Shown here: positions 42,237 to 52,306 of the stretch, in pieces
How positions within the stretch are numbered: position 1 is the stretch's first letter
Layout of the letters: every line of letters begins with the position of its first letter
NCBI RefSeq assembly: GCF_023072595.1
Contig: NZ_JALLGK010000002.1
Location: 620,001-684,000 of the forward strand
Reading direction: 5' to 3'
Source: Streptomyces sp. XM4193
GTDB lineage: Bacteria; Actinomycetota; Actinomycetes; Streptomycetales; Streptomycetaceae
Length of the DNA: 64,000 nt
Notes under the pieces: model-generated
Told to the model about the DNA's origin: nothing
Seen by the model: the letters and a program-made list of their open reading frames with translations, nothing else
Databases searched by the model: none
Position numbers and translations under genes: made by a program

Positions 42237-43525
42237 GCGTTCCCGCCTTCCGCCGGGCCGCTGCCCGCGGCCGCCCGGTCCGTCTGCCGCCACAGCTCGG
42301 CGAAGGGGTCTCCCGCGTCGCAGAGCACCACCGTCCAGCCGCTCTCCCGCAGCGCCCTCGCCCGTGCCTCGTCCTCGGCCCGGGTGGCGCGCCCGCGCAC
42401 CAGGAACGCGACCGCACCGCCGGCACGGGCCCGCATCCGCGCGGTCTGCGCCGCGTCCTCCTCGTCCATCGCGCCCAGGAAGGCGATCAGCAGGCCGTCC
42501 CCGCGCAGGGACTCCCACATACGGGCGAGGCTCGGCTCCGCGGAGTGCTCCACGACCGCGAGCGAGTCCATCAGCAGACCGGCCGTCTCCGAGGAATCGC
42601 CCATCAGGCCGCCGGTGTCCAGGCCGGAACCTTCGGATTCCGTCAACAGCCGTACGCCGTAGCCGCGTTCGATCAGATGCATCACGGTGGAGGCCGCCGC
42701 GGAGACCGCCCACTCGAAGGGCGAGTCGGGCCCCGAGCCCGCCCAGGCCTCGTCCCTGGTGTCCAACAGCACGGTGCAGCGCGCCTGTTGGGGCTGCTCC
42801 TCGCGCCGGACCATCAGCTCGCCGTACCGGGCGGTCGAGCGCCAGTGCACCCGGCGCAGATCGTCGCCGTGGCGGTACTCGCGCGGAATCACGTCGTCGT
42901 CCCCGGCGAGCGCCAGCGCGCGCTGACGGCTGTCGCCGTAACCACCGGCCTCGCCGGCCAGGCGGACCGGCGGCAGCGGCTCCGTGCGCGGCACCACGGT
43001 GAGAGTGTCATGAGAGCTGAACGAACGAGTGAGCTCGACCATTCCGAACGGATCGGTCAGCCGCAGCTGGAGCGGCCCGAGCGCGTACCGCCCGCGCAGG
43101 TCTGAACGGACCCGGTAGGACACCTCGCGCCGGCCGCCGGCCTCCACCCGGTCCAGGACGAAGCGCGGACGCGGGCCGAGCACGTAGGGCACCCGGTCCT
43201 GGAGCATCAGCAGCCCGGTGGGCAGCCGCGAGATGTTCTCCACCCTCAGATGCACCCGTGCCTCGCTGCGCGCCGGCACCCGGGTCGGTTGCAGCAGCCG
43301 GGAGCCGGCGACCCGGTACCGGGTGCGGTGCAGCACGACCACGCAGACCAGCGGCAGCACCGCCAGCATCATGCCCACCCGCAGCAGGTCGCCCTGCCCG
43401 AGTACGTAGGCGCACGCGGTCGCGGCCAGACCGGCGGCCAGGAAGGAACGGCCCCGGGTCGTCAGCCCGCTCAACGAGGTGCGCAGCGAGCCGCGCTGCT
43501 CCTGGTCGCCGCTCCCGGTGTCCAT
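42233..43525 (-). CDS. DUF58 protein (MoxR-associated)
   Basis: The 430-residue protein has two N-terminal membrane helices (about 24-65). The DUF58 signature follows: REYRHGDDLRRVHWRSTARYGELMVRREE near residues 197-225. A von Willebrand-like fold comes next, with VLLDTRDEAW near 236 as a possible metal site. The start ATG at 43525 shares one base with the stop codon of the MoxR gene (TGATG). With the MoxR ATPase upstream and the transglutaminase downstream, it likely acts in envelope assembly. The biochemical role is not established. Confidence 0.9.
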   Translation of the reverse strand: MDTGSGDQEQRGSLRTSLSGLTTRGRSFLAAGLAATACAYVLGQGDLLRVGMMLAVLPLVCVVVLHRTRYRVAGSRLLQPTRVPARSEARVHLRVENISRLPTGLLMLQDRVPYVLGPRPRFVLDRVEAGGRREVSYRVRSDLRGRYALGPLQLRLTDPFGMVELTRSFSSHDTLTVVPRTEPLPPVRLAGEAGGYGDSRQRALALAGDDDVIPREYRHGDDLRRVHWRSTARYGELMVRREEQPQQARCTVLLDTRDEAWAGSGPDSPFEWAVSAAASTVMHLIERGYGVRLLTESEGSGLDTGGLMGDSSETAGLLMDSLAVVEHSAEPSLARMWESLRGDGLLIAFLGAMDEEDAAQTARMRARAGGAVAFLVRGRATRAEDEARARALRESGWTVVLCDAGDPFAELWRQTDRAAAGSGPAEGGNA

Positions 43526-44532
43526 CAGTGGCCCCGCGGTGCCGGCCGCCCGTAGGGACCCCACTGCTGGGTGTCGGGCACCGGGGTGCGTTGCAGTATC
43601 TCCACCACCAACTGCTCGGTGGTGCGGCGGTTGAGCTGGGCCTGCGCGGTCGGCAGCAGCCGGTGCGCGAGGACCGGCACGGCCAGGTTCTGGACGTCGT
43701 CGGGGAGCGCGTAGTCGCGGCCGGCGAGCGCTGCCGACGCCTTGGCGGCGCGCAGCAGTTGGAGCGTGGCGCGCGGCGAGGCGCCGAGCCGCAGCTCCGG
43801 GTGGTTGCGGGTGGCCCCGACCAGGTCGACGGCGTAGCGGCGCACCGTCTCGGCGACGTGGACCTCGCGCACCGCGTCGATCAGCTTGCCGATGTCGTGC
43901 GCGTGCGCCACCGGTTGGAGGTCGTCCAGCGGCGAGACGCCGCCGTGCACGTCGAGCATCTCCAGCTCGGCCTCCACGCTCGGGTAGCCGATGGAGACCC
44001 GGGCCATGAAACGGTCGCGCTGGGCCTCGGGGAGCGGATAGGTGCCCTCCATCTCCACCGGGTTCTGGGTGGCGACGACCATGAAGGGGTCGGGCAGTTC
44101 GTAGGTGCGGCCGTCGATGGTGACCTGGCGCTCCTCCATCGACTCAAGCATCGCCGACTGCGTTTTGGGCGAGGCGCGGTTGATCTCGTCCCCGATGACG
44201 ATCTGCGCGAAGATCGCCCCGGGCTTGAACTCGAACTCCTTGCGCTCCTGGTCGTACACGCTCACCCCGGTGACGTCCGAGGGCAGCAGGTCCGGCGTGA
44301 ACTGGATACGCCGGACCGAGCAGTCGATGGAGCGGGCGAGGGCCTTGGCGAGCATCGTCTTGCCCACCCCGGGAACGTCCTCGATCAGCAGGTGCCCCTC
44401 GGCGAGCAGCACCGTCAGCGAGAGCCGGACGGCCTCGGGCTTGCCCTCGATGACCCGCTCGACGGACTTGCGCACCCGATCCGCGGTGTCCGTCAGGTCA
44501 CTGAGGCTCGCACGCTCTTCATAGGTCGTCAC
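43525..44532 (-). CDS. MoxR-family AAA+ ATPase
   Basis: The 335-residue AAA+ protein has Walker A GVGKTMLAKALA near residues 55-66, Walker B IVIGDEINRASPKTQSA near 116-132, sensor 1 VVATQNPVEMEGTYPLPEAQRDRF near 153-176 and a C-terminal lid. MoxR ATPases act as chaperones in maturation of partner complexes, often with DUF58/von Willebrand proteins. The GTG at 44532 was chosen over an in-frame ATG 36 codons earlier because GAGGAGGGCCGG lies directly upstream and the family begins there. Confidence 0.93.
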   Translation of the reverse strand: MTTYEERASLSDLTDTADRVRKSVERVIEGKPEAVRLSLTVLLAEGHLLIEDVPGVGKTMLAKALARSIDCSVRRIQFTPDLLPSDVTGVSVYDQERKEFEFKPGAIFAQIVIGDEINRASPKTQSAMLESMEERQVTIDGRTYELPDPFMVVATQNPVEMEGTYPLPEAQRDRFMARVSIGYPSVEAELEMLDVHGGVSPLDDLQPVAHAHDIGKLIDAVREVHVAETVRRYAVDLVGATRNHPELRLGASPRATLQLLRAAKASAALAGRDYALPDDVQNLAVPVLAHRLLPTAQAQLNRRTTEQLVVEILQRTPVPDTQQWGPYGRPAPRGH

Positions 44533-44664
44533 CCGGCCCTCCTCGGCCCAACTCCAGTGGCCGGGCCGGAGATCACTTGGGCCGGCCCGTCCCGAAACTC
44601 CCGGCTCAGCTCCTGCGGAACCAACCGGTTGACGCTTCATTCTTCATGGAGACCGCCTCTCGCG

Positions 44665-45195
44665 TCACCGCTCCTGGCCGCTCTCCGGGTCGATCTCGCG
44701 CAGCAGGCCCGTCCGCACGTCGAAGACGAAACCGCGCACATCATCAGTGTGCGGGAGGAACGGAGAGGTTCGTACCTTCTGGATGGACTGTCGTACGTCC
44801 TGGTCGAGGTCCTTGAACGCCTCAACCGCCCAGGCCGGACGCTGTCCGACCTCGAGCTCCAGCTCGTGCCGGAACTCCTCGGTCAGGTCCAGGAGGCCGC
44901 AGCCGGTGTGGTGGATCAGCACGATCGACCGGGTGCCCAGGGCGCGCTGGCTGATGGTCAGGGAGCGGATCACGTCGTCGGTGACGACGCCGCCCGCGTT
45001 GCGGATGGTGTGGCAGTCGCCCAGGCGCAGGCCCAGGGCGGCGTGCAGGTCGAGGCGGGCGTCCATGCAGGCGACGACGGCGACGTTGAGGACCGGCTGG
45101 GCGTCCATGCCCGGATCGGTGAACTTCGCTGCGTAGCGGGAGTTGGCGGCGGTGAGCTGATCGGTCACCGTCTGCTGGTCGGGAGAGGTCGGCAT
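44665..45195 (-). CDS. Beta-class carbonic anhydrase
   Basis: This 176-residue enzyme hydrates CO2 to bicarbonate. The zinc ligands are visible as CMDARLD near residues 43-49 (Cys, Asp, Arg) and HHTGCG near 96-101 (His and Cys). NAGGVVTDD near 67-75 and the rest fit the short actinobacterial type. No signal peptide is visible. The ATG at 45195 is used; an upstream ATG seven codons earlier is possible. The gene is divergent from rsmH, across a 560-base gap. Confidence 0.93.
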   Translation of the reverse strand: MPTSPDQQTVTDQLTAANSRYAAKFTDPGMDAQPVLNVAVVACMDARLDLHAALGLRLGDCHTIRNAGGVVTDDVIRSLTISQRALGTRSIVLIHHTGCGLLDLTEEFRHELELEVGQRPAWAVEAFKDLDQDVRQSIQKVRTSPFLPHTDDVRGFVFDVRTGLLREIDPESGQER

Positions 45196-45755
45196 GGCGG
45201 AACCGTATCGGGGCACGACCGCCGCGGCGCGCCGCGAAGCGGTGCGGAACGGGGCGCAGCAGGCATTCCACCCCCGTGTGACCTAGTGCACACAAGGTCG
45301 GTGCGGATGTGTCCGAGCGCGGGAGCGCGCCGGGGGAGCGCGCGTGTCCGTCCCCGCGCCGGCCGCCCCGCACCGGCACCGGGCCCGTCCCTCGCCGGCG
45401 CCGCTCCGCCCGGTGCGCCGACCGCTGCCGAACCGCCGACCCCCGACCTCCGACCGCGCGGCCCCAACTCCCGCAGAACCGCTGGAGAAACGGGCCGGGA
45501 CGCGCCCCACCGGTTGATTGACCACGCGACCGGGTGGACTAAGGTGACGCCCAGTGGGAGACGCGAGCGCAGATGCCGGCCGGACATCCCGGTAGACGAC
45601 GCCCCACCGGCTGTGCGGTTCGCACATACGGCTCGGCCTCCTCCCGCTCCGGCGGCCCGACGCCACTTCCCCGGCGCCAGGAAGCCACTTCCCCTTCAGA
45701 GCGGGCGGGGACCGAGCTGTATGTGCAGCAGCCCGCGCCGGATTTGAGAGGGCGC
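45196..45755. other. Divergent region upstream of the dcw cluster, without mraZ
   Basis: No coding sequence resembling mraZ is present in these 560 bases, although mraZ precedes rsmH in many bacteria. The region holds a good promoter at 45518-45545 and an interrupted GTGTG/CACAC repeat at 45275-45292. The predicted leader to the rsmH start is about 200 bases, and the frame upstream of rsmH stays open back to 45573. Confidence 0.5.
45518..45545 (+). promoter_or_regulatory. Promoter candidate for the dcw cluster
   Basis: TTGACC (45518-45523) and TAAGGT (45540-45545) are separated by 16 bases, a good match for the principal sigma factor. It would begin transcription near 45552. Confidence 0.6.
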
Positions 45756-46721
45756 ATGAGCAGCGGCGAAGAGCGACACGTCCCCGTGATGCTCCGGCGG
45801 TGTCTGGACCTCCTGGAGCCCGCCCTGACACGTCCGGGCGCGGTGGTGGTCGACTGCACCCTCGGGCTCGGCGGACACAGCCGGGCGCTGCTCGAAGCCC
45901 ACCCGCAGGTGCGGCTGATCGGTCTGGACCGCGACCAGGACGCGCTGAAGCTCGCCGGTGAACGCCTCGCCCCGTACGGCGAGCGCGCCACTCTCGTGCA
46001 CGCGGTCTACGACGAACTCCCCGACGTGCTGCGCCGACTCGGCGTCCCCCGGGTCGACGGCGTCCTCTTCGACCTCGGCGTCTCCTCCATGCAGCTCGAC
46101 GAGGCGGACCGCGGTTTCGCCTACGCGCAGGACGCCCCGCTGGACATGCGGATGGACCAGAGCACCGGCATCTCGGCGGCGGAGGTCCTCAACACGTACG
46201 CCCCGGGCGAACTGGTGCGCATCCTGCGCGCGTACGGCGAGGAGAAGCAGGCCAAACGGATCGTCGAAGCGGTCGTGCGGGAACGTGCGCGGGAGCCCTT
46301 CACCAACAGCGCCCGGCTGGTCGAGCTCATCCGCGCGGCGCTGCCGCAGGCCGTCAAGCGCACCGGCGGCAACCCTGCCAAGCGCACCTTCCAGGCGCTG
46401 CGCATCGAGGTCAACGGTGAACTCCGGGTGCTGGAACGGGCGATCCCCGCCGCCGTCTCCTCGCTCGCGCTGCACGGACGCATCGCCGTGCTCTCCTACC
46501 ACTCGCTGGAGGACCGGCTGGTCAAGCAGGTGTTCGCGGCGGGGGCGGCCTCCACCGCGCCGCCCGGGCTGCCCGTCGTGCCCGAGCGCTACCAGCCCCG
46601 GCTGCGCCTGCTGACCCGCGGCTCGGAGCTGCCGTCCGAGGAGGAGATCGAGACCAACCGCCGCGCGGCCCCCGCCCGGCTGCGCGGTGCCGAACGCGTA
46701 CGGGAGGAACCGCAGCCATGA
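45756..46721 (+). CDS. rsmH: 16S rRNA (cytosine-1402 N4) methyltransferase
   Basis: The 321-residue enzyme methylates cytosine 1402 of 16S rRNA. Family blocks are [14 protein letters not shown] near residues 7-20, [17 protein letters not shown] near 31-47 (SAM binding), [11 protein letters not shown] near 53-63, [23 protein letters not shown] near 99-121, MRMDQ near 130, and [20 protein letters not shown] near 206-225. The ATG at 45756 follows GAGAGGG and fits the family start. It overlaps ftsL (ATGA) and opens the dcw cluster. Confidence 0.96.
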   Translation: MSSGEERHVPVMLRRCLDLLEPALTRPGAVVVDCTLGLGGHSRALLEAHPQVRLIGLDRDQDALKLAGERLAPYGERATLVHAVYDELPDVLRRLGVPRVDGVLFDLGVSSMQLDEADRGFAYAQDAPLDMRMDQSTGISAAEVLNTYAPGELVRILRAYGEEKQAKRIVEAVVRERAREPFTNSARLVELIRAALPQAVKRTGGNPAKRTFQALRIEVNGELRVLERAIPAAVSSLALHGRIAVLSYHSLEDRLVKQVFAAGAASTAPPGLPVVPERYQPRLRLLTRGSELPSEEEIETNRRAAPARLRGAERVREEPQP

Positions 46722-47095
46722 GCCCCAGGCCCAGACAGCCCGCCCGCCTCGCCGCACTCACCCGGCTGGCCGCCAACGGCCCCGGCGCCGCGCGTACGCC
46801 CTTCGTCCTGCTGATCGTGGTGCTGCTCGGCTCCGGGCTGCTCGGGCTGCTGCTGCTCAACGCCTCCCTGAACCAGGGGTCGTTCGAGCTCAGCAAGCTC
46901 AAGAAGCAGTCCAAGGAGCTCAGTGACGAGCGGCAGGAGCTCCAGGGGCAGGTCGACGGATTCTCGGCCCCCGACGCGCTGGACAAGCGCGCCAGGGAGC
47001 TGGGCCTGGTGCCCGGCGGCGTGCCGGCCTTCCTGAAGTCCGACGGCGGTGTCGTCGGCGTCCCCGAACCAGCCCGCCCCGACTCCGGGAGGTGA
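46718..47095 (+). CDS. ftsL: Cell division protein FtsL (septum formation initiator family)
   Basis: The 125-residue bitopic protein has a basic cytoplasmic N-terminus, one membrane helix at about residues 28-48 ([19 protein letters not shown]) and an extracytoplasmic coiled coil ([23 protein letters not shown]). The tail is Pro-rich. Position between rsmH and ftsI and topology identify it. It would recruit and stabilise the FtsW-FtsI synthase with FtsQ and DivIC. Its start overlaps the rsmH stop. Confidence 0.93.
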   Translation: MSPRPRQPARLAALTRLAANGPGAARTPFVLLIVVLLGSGLLGLLLLNASLNQGSFELSKLKKQSKELSDERQELQGQVDGFSAPDALDKRARELGLVPGGVPAFLKSDGGVVGVPEPARPDSGR

Positions 47096-47102
47096 CGCGG
47101 CC

Positions 47103-49043
47103 GTGGGCTCCAACGAACCGCGCCGAGTACGCCGTGTGCCCCGTCCCGCCCGCTCCGCCCGGCCCGGCCCGCGGCCCGGAAACCGACCGGGGCCCGGGCG
47201 CGGGGGCGGCCGTCCGGCGGTGCTGCGGCTGGGCAGCCACCGGCCGCGGCTGCGCTTCCTCAGCATCGGTCTGACCTTCGTCCTGCTGGTCTTCGTGCTG
47301 CGGCTGCTCCAGGTGCAGGCGGTGGACGCCAACAGCTACGCCCAACAGGCCAATCTCAACCGCTACATCACCGCGCCGATCGCCGCGGAGCGGGGCAGCG
47401 TCACCGACCGCACCGGCCGCGAACTGGCCACCACCGTCGACACCTACGACATCACCGCGGACCCGTACCTCTTCAAACCCGCGCAGGCGGGCGTGCCGGA
47501 CGCGCCCGACCGGGCCGCCGAACTCCTCGCCCCGATACTGGGTGTGGGCCGCGCCGAGCTGCGCGAGAAGCTCACCGAGCCGCCGGCCCCGCGGTTCGTG
47601 GTGCTGGCCCGCAAGCAGACTCCGCAGACCTGGCGTCAGATCCAGGACCTCAAGCGGACCCTGGCCGACAAGCAGGGCAAGGACGAGGGGCACAACGCGC
47701 TCGCCGGGGTCTACGCGGAGCCGGGCTCCAAGCGCGTCTACCCCAACAAGGAACTGGCCGCGGGCGTCCTCGGCTTCGTCACCGCCGACGGCACCGGCGG
47801 CGGCGGGCTGGAGGCGCAGTTCGACAAGCAGCTCGCGGGCAAGGACGGGAAGATCACCTATGCCCAGTCCGCCGGCCGCAGGGTGCCCACGGTGGGCGCG
47901 GACGAGCAGCCCGCGACCCCCGGCACGTCGATAGAGCTGACCCTGGACCGCGACATCCAGTGGGCCGCCCAGCAGGCGATCACCGACCAGGTCAAGAAGT
48001 CCAAGGCCGACCGCGGCTACGTCGTCGTCCAGGACACCAGGACCGGCGAACTGCTCGCGCTGGCCAACTCCCCGGGCTACGACCCCAACGACCTGAGCAC
48101 CGCCAGCAGCGCCGCGCTCGGCAATCCCGCCCTCCAGGACGTCTACGAGCCCGGCTCCACCGCGAAGCTGATGACGATGGCCGCCGTGCTGGAGGAGGGC
48201 AAGGCCGCGCCCGGCACCCGGGTGACCGTCCCCAACCGGCTGCCCAGGGCGGACCGTGCCTTCGCCGACGACCACGACCACCCCACGTACCACCTCACCC
48301 TCACCGGGGTGCTCGCCAAGTCGAGCAACATCGGCACGATCCTTGCGGCCGAGCGACTGGGGAAGAACCAGCGCGAGGCCAACAAGGTGCTGCACCGCTA
48401 CCTCACCCGCTTCGGGATGGGGCAGCGCACCGGCCTCGGCTTCCCCGGCGAGACCCGCGGACTGCTCGCCGCCCCCGGCGACTGGAACGCCTCGCAGCAG
48501 TACACGATCCCCTTCGGCCAGGGCATGTCCGTCAACTCCGTGCAGGCGGCGTCGGTCTACTCCACGATCGCCAACGGCGGACTGCGCACCACCCCGACCC
48601 TGGTGCGCGGCACCAGCGGCCCCGACGGCCGGTACACCGCGGCACCCAAGCCCGACAGCGAGCGCGTCGTCAGCAAGAAGACGGCCCGTACGCTCTCGCG
48701 GATGCTGGAGTCGGTCGTGCACGACGAGGAGGGCACCGGCAAGGTCGCCGAGATCCCGGGCTACCGCGTCGCCGGCAAGACCGGCACCTCCAACCGCGTC
48801 GACCCCGAGACCGGCAGCTACCGCGGATACACCTCGTCCTTCGCCGGTTTCGCACCGGCCGACGCGCCGCGGGTGACTGTCTACTGTGCCGTGCAGAACC
48901 CCAAGCGCGGCAGCTACTTCGGCAGCGAGGTCTGCGGACCCGTCTACCAGCAGGTCATGAAGTTCGCGCTGAAGACCCTCCAGGCGGCACCCTCCGGCAC
49001 CAAGCCGGCCGGGCTGCCGACCACGTTCGACCCGGGCGACTGA
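47103..49043 (+). CDS. ftsI: Septal peptidoglycan transpeptidase (PBP3/FtsI)
   Basis: The product has 646 residues. An Arg/Pro-rich cytoplasmic N-terminus of about 45 residues leads to a membrane helix near 55-75. The dimerisation domain contains RGSVTDRTGRELATT. The transpeptidase domain has the active-site triad STAK near residue 352 (EPGSTAKLM), SSN near 408 and KTG near 559 (AGKTGTSN). It crosslinks septal wall with FtsW. The GTG at 47103 has GGGAGGTGA about nine bases upstream; an in-frame GTG at 47049 inside ftsL is less likely. Confidence 0.95.
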   Translation: MGSNEPRRVRRVPRPARSARPGPRPGNRPGPGRGGGRPAVLRLGSHRPRLRFLSIGLTFVLLVFVLRLLQVQAVDANSYAQQANLNRYITAPIAAERGSVTDRTGRELATTVDTYDITADPYLFKPAQAGVPDAPDRAAELLAPILGVGRAELREKLTEPPAPRFVVLARKQTPQTWRQIQDLKRTLADKQGKDEGHNALAGVYAEPGSKRVYPNKELAAGVLGFVTADGTGGGGLEAQFDKQLAGKDGKITYAQSAGRRVPTVGADEQPATPGTSIELTLDRDIQWAAQQAITDQVKKSKADRGYVVVQDTRTGELLALANSPGYDPNDLSTASSAALGNPALQDVYEPGSTAKLMTMAAVLEEGKAAPGTRVTVPNRLPRADRAFADDHDHPTYHLTLTGVLAKSSNIGTILAAERLGKNQREANKVLHRYLTRFGMGQRTGLGFPGETRGLLAAPGDWNASQQYTIPFGQGMSVNSVQAASVYSTIANGGLRTTPTLVRGTSGPDGRYTAAPKPDSERVVSKKTARTLSRMLESVVHDEEGTGKVAEIPGYRVAGKTGTSNRVDPETGSYRGYTSSFAGFAPADAPRVTVYCAVQNPKRGSYFGSEVCGPVYQQVMKFALKTLQAAPSGTKPAGLPTTFDPGD

Positions 49044-49177
49044 ACCGCCCGGCAGCGTCATCCTCCAGGGCAACCGACGAAAGAACCGCACGTGGAAACG
49101 ATCACCGAGGCGATGGATCCCTCCGGCTCCGCCCAGCCCTCACGCCCCTCACTTGGCTCGGGCGCTCCCGAGCCCGG

Positions 49178-49183
49178 TAATCT
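49178..49183 (+). promoter_or_regulatory. Probable -10 box of a leaderless murE transcript
   Basis: TAATCT lies seven bases before an in-frame GTG at 49191, and TTGGCT lies 19 bases upstream of the box. This suggests an internal dcw promoter and a leaderless murE message. Confidence 0.5.
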
Positions 49184-49190
49184 CACCGCC

Positions 49191-50879
49191 GTGCCACAAG
49201 CAGATCAGACCCCAAGCGACTCCAGCACCACCGGACCGGAAGGTGCTCCCGCAGTCCGTCCCTCAGGACTGCGACCCGTACCGCTGACCGAGCTGGCCCG
49301 GTCGCTCCGGGTCGAGGTCCAGCCGCCCCCGACCGCGAGAGCCGAGGAGCAGCCGCCGGGGCCGGATGCCGGCGCCGAGATCCAGGTCACCGGCATCACC
49401 CACGACTCGCGCGCGGTCCGCCCCGGCGACGTGTACGCGGCGCTGCCCGGCGCCCGGTTCCACGGTGTCGACTTCGCCGTGCAGGCCGCCTCGCTGGGCG
49501 CCGTGGCGGTGCTCACCGACCCGGCCGGCACGCAGCGCGGTCTGGACGCGGGGCTGCCGGTGCTCACCGTGCCCGACCCGCGCGGACGCATGGGCAGGCT
49601 CGCCGCCGAGATCTACGGGGAGCCCGGTCGCGATCTGCTGCAGATCGGCATCACCGGCACCTCGGGCAAGACGACCACCGCCTACCTCGTCGACGGCGGT
49701 CTGCGCGCGGCGGCCAAGGAGGGCGAACTCACCGGCCTGATCGGCACGGTGGAGTCCCGGGTGGGCGACCGCCGGGTGAAGTCCGAGCGCACGACACCGG
49801 AGGCCACCGAGCTCCAGGCGCTGTTCGCGGTGATGCGCGAGAGCGCGGTGACCTCGGTCGCCATGGAGGTCTCCAGCCACGCGCTGGTGCTCGGCCGGGT
49901 CGACGGTTGCGTGTTCGATGTCGCCGTCTTCAACAACCTCAGCCCCGAGCACCTCGACTTCCACCCGGACATGGAGGACTACTTCCGGGCCAAGTCGCAG
50001 CTGTTCACCCGGGCGCGCTCCCGGCTGGGCGTCGTCAACATCGACGACGACTGGGGCCAGCGGCTGGTGCAGGAGTCCGAGGTGCCGGTCACCACGTTCT
50101 CCGCCGAGGGCCACCCGGACGCCCACTGGCGCGCCGACGACGTGGAAGTGGGCCCGCTGGGCTCGGCGTTCACGGTGCTCGGCCCGGAGGGCCAGTCGGT
50201 GCGCGCCGCCGCGCCGCTGCCCGGCCCCTTCAACGTCTCCAACGCGCTCGCCGCGATCACCGCGCTGGTCGTGGCCGGCATCGACCTCCAGACCGCCGCC
50301 GAGGGCGTCGCCGCGGTGCCCGGCGTACCCGGCCGGCTGGAGCGGGTCGACGAGGGCCAGCCCTACCTCGCCGTCGTGGACTACGCGCACAAGCCCGACG
50401 CCGTGGAGTCGGTGCTGCGCGCCCTGCGCAAGGTGACCGACGGCAGGGTGCACGCCGTACTGGGCTGCGGCGGCGACCGCGACCCGCACAAACGTCCCGC
50501 GATGGGCGCGGCGCTGGCCCGGCTGGCCGACACCGCGGTGCTGACCTCCGACAACCCGCGCTCGGAGGACCCGCTGGCGATCCTGGCGACCATGCTCGGC
50601 GGCGCCGCCGAGGTGCCGTCCTACGAGCGCGGCACGGTGCTGCTGGAGGAGGACCGTGCCGCGGCGATCCAGGCGGCGGTGGCCCGGGCCGAGCCCGGCG
50701 ACGTGGTCGTCGTGGCCGGCAAGGGCCACGAGCAGGGCCAGGACATCGCCGGCGTGATCCGCCCCTTCGACGACCGCGAGGTGCTGCGCGAGACCATCCG
50801 CGCCGCCGCGGGCAGCGATGAGGGCGCTTCGGGCGCTTCGGGCGCCGGCTCCGAGAGCCGGGAGCGGCGGACACGATGA
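49191..50879 (+). CDS. murE: UDP-MurNAc-tripeptide synthetase
   Basis: The product has 562 residues from the GTG at 49191, or 595 if translation begins at the GTG at 49092; the TAATCT box favours the former. The enzyme adds a diaminopimelate residue to UDP-MurNAc-L-Ala-D-Glu. Mur-ligase motifs are GITGTSGKTTT near residues 154-164, MEVSSHALVLGR near 225, VFNNLSPEHLDFH near 247, and DYAHKPDAVESVL near 403. The DNPRSE motif near 453 is diagnostic for diaminopimelate rather than lysine; streptomycetes use the LL isomer. It overlaps murF by ATGA. Confidence 0.95.
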   Translation: MPQADQTPSDSSTTGPEGAPAVRPSGLRPVPLTELARSLRVEVQPPPTARAEEQPPGPDAGAEIQVTGITHDSRAVRPGDVYAALPGARFHGVDFAVQAASLGAVAVLTDPAGTQRGLDAGLPVLTVPDPRGRMGRLAAEIYGEPGRDLLQIGITGTSGKTTTAYLVDGGLRAAAKEGELTGLIGTVESRVGDRRVKSERTTPEATELQALFAVMRESAVTSVAMEVSSHALVLGRVDGCVFDVAVFNNLSPEHLDFHPDMEDYFRAKSQLFTRARSRLGVVNIDDDWGQRLVQESEVPVTTFSAEGHPDAHWRADDVEVGPLGSAFTVLGPEGQSVRAAAPLPGPFNVSNALAAITALVVAGIDLQTAAEGVAAVPGVPGRLERVDEGQPYLAVVDYAHKPDAVESVLRALRKVTDGRVHAVLGCGGDRDPHKRPAMGAALARLADTAVLTSDNPRSEDPLAILATMLGGAAEVPSYERGTVLLEEDRAAAIQAAVARAEPGDVVVVAGKGHEQGQDIAGVIRPFDDREVLRETIRAAAGSDEGASGASGAGSESRERRTR

Positions 50880-52306
50880 TCCCTCTGACACTCGCCGAGG
50901 TCGCCCGGATCGTCTCCGGCAGGCTCAGCGACATACCGGACGAGCGCGCGGCGGTCACCGGCCCCGTGGTCACCGACTCCCGGAAGGTCGCCGACGGTTC
51001 GCTGTTCGTCGCGTTCGAGGGCGAGCGGGTGGACGGGCACGACTTCGCCGCGGGCGCGGTGAAGTCCGGTGCGGTGGCCGTGCTCGCCACCCGGCCGGTG
51101 GGCGTACCGGCGATCGTGGTGGACGACGTCACCGCGGCCCTCGGCGCCCTCGCCCGGCACACCGTCGCCGCCCTCGGCGCGACGGTGGTGGGCCTGACGG
51201 GTTCGGTCGGCAAGACCAGCACCAAGGACCTGATCGCCCAACTGCTGGAGCAGCTCGGCCCGACCGTCTATCCGCACGGCAACCTCAACAACGAGATCGG
51301 GCTGCCGCTCACCGCGCTGCGCGCCGACGCCGAAACCCGCCACCTCGTACTGGAGATGGGGGCCCGCGGAGTCGGCCACATCCGCTACCTCGCGGAGCTG
51401 ACCCCGCCTCGGATCGGCCTGGTGCTGAACGTCGGCACCGCGCACATCGGAGAGTTCGGCGGACGCGACCAAATCGCCTTGGCCAAGGGGGAGTTGGTGG
51501 AGAGCCTGCCGTCCGCCGAGGAGGGCGGCGTAGCGCTGCTGAACGCCGACGACGGCCTGGTGCGCGCCATGTCCGCGCGCACCGCGGCCCGCACGGTGCT
51601 GTTCGGCGAATCGAGCGAAGCGGACGTACGGGCGGAGAACGTACGGCTGGAGGCCGACGGGCGGCCCTCTTTCACGCTTCACACACCCTCCGGGTGCAGC
51701 GACGTGACGCTGCGCCTGTACGGTGAGCACCACGTGTCGAACGCGCTCGCCGCGGCGGCCGTCGCCCATGAACTGGGCATGCCCGCCGACCGGATCGCCC
51801 AGGCGCTCACCGGCGCGGGCACGCTTTCCCGGTGGCGCATGGAGGTCACCGAACGCGCCGACGGCGTTACCGTCGTCAACGACGCGTACAACGCGAACCC
51901 CGACTCGATGAAGGCAGCGCTCAGGGCGATGTCGGCCATCGCGGGCGGGGGAGCGAGGGGCGGCGGACGGCGTACGTGGGCCGTGCTCGGTGAGATGGCC
52001 GAACTCGGTGACGCCGCGCTCACGGAGCACGACGCGGTCGGACGGCTCGCCGTCCGACTCAACGTCAGCAAGCTTGTGGCGGTCGGTGGCCGGGAGGCCG
52101 CGTGGATCGACATGGGCGCCAAGAACGAGGGTTCGTGGGGTGAGGAGTCGGTGCACGTGTCCGACACACGGGCGGCGATCGACCTGTTGCGCAGTGAACT
52201 GCGCCCGGGGGATGTCGTACTGGTGAAAGCTTCCCGTTCGGTAGGTCTGGAGCAGGTGGCGCAGGCGCTGCTCGCCGACGCGGAGGGCGAGGTCACCGGT
52301 CGATGA
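50876..52306 (+). CDS. murF: UDP-MurNAc-tripeptide-D-alanyl-D-alanine ligase
   Basis: This 476-residue ligase attaches the D-Ala-D-Ala dipeptide to the UDP-MurNAc-tripeptide. The P-loop [13 protein letters not shown] lies near residues 105-117 and [16 protein letters not shown] near 136-151, a MurF signature. [14 protein letters not shown] near 159-172 and [17 protein letters not shown] near 332-348 follow. Start and stop both overlap neighbours by four bases (murE and mraY), showing tight coupling. Confidence 0.96.
   Translation: MIPLTLAEVARIVSGRLSDIPDERAAVTGPVVTDSRKVADGSLFVAFEGERVDGHDFAAGAVKSGAVAVLATRPVGVPAIVVDDVTAALGALARHTVAALGATVVGLTGSVGKTSTKDLIAQLLEQLGPTVYPHGNLNNEIGLPLTALRADAETRHLVLEMGARGVGHIRYLAELTPPRIGLVLNVGTAHIGEFGGRDQIALAKGELVESLPSAEEGGVALLNADDGLVRAMSARTAARTVLFGESSEADVRAENVRLEADGRPSFTLHTPSGCSDVTLRLYGEHHVSNALAAAAVAHELGMPADRIAQALTGAGTLSRWRMEVTERADGVTVVNDAYNANPDSMKAALRAMSAIAGGGARGGGRRTWAVLGEMAELGDAALTEHDAVGRLAVRLNVSKLVAVGGREAAWIDMGAKNEGSWGEESVHVSDTRAAIDLLRSELRPGDVVLVKASRSVGLEQVAQALLADAEGEVTGR

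Noticed and set aside
45275..45292. GTGTG/CACAC interrupted repeat as a Crp-type site between the carbonic anhydrase gene and rsmH
   Set aside because: The arms and spacing do not fit the Crp consensus (TGTGA-N6-TCACA), and a five-base symmetry is expected by chance.
45573..45755. Extension of RsmH by 61 residues from ATG 45573
   Set aside because: The added residues are Arg/Pro/Ser-rich without family similarity, and the ATG at 45756 has its own ribosome binding site and fits the usual start.
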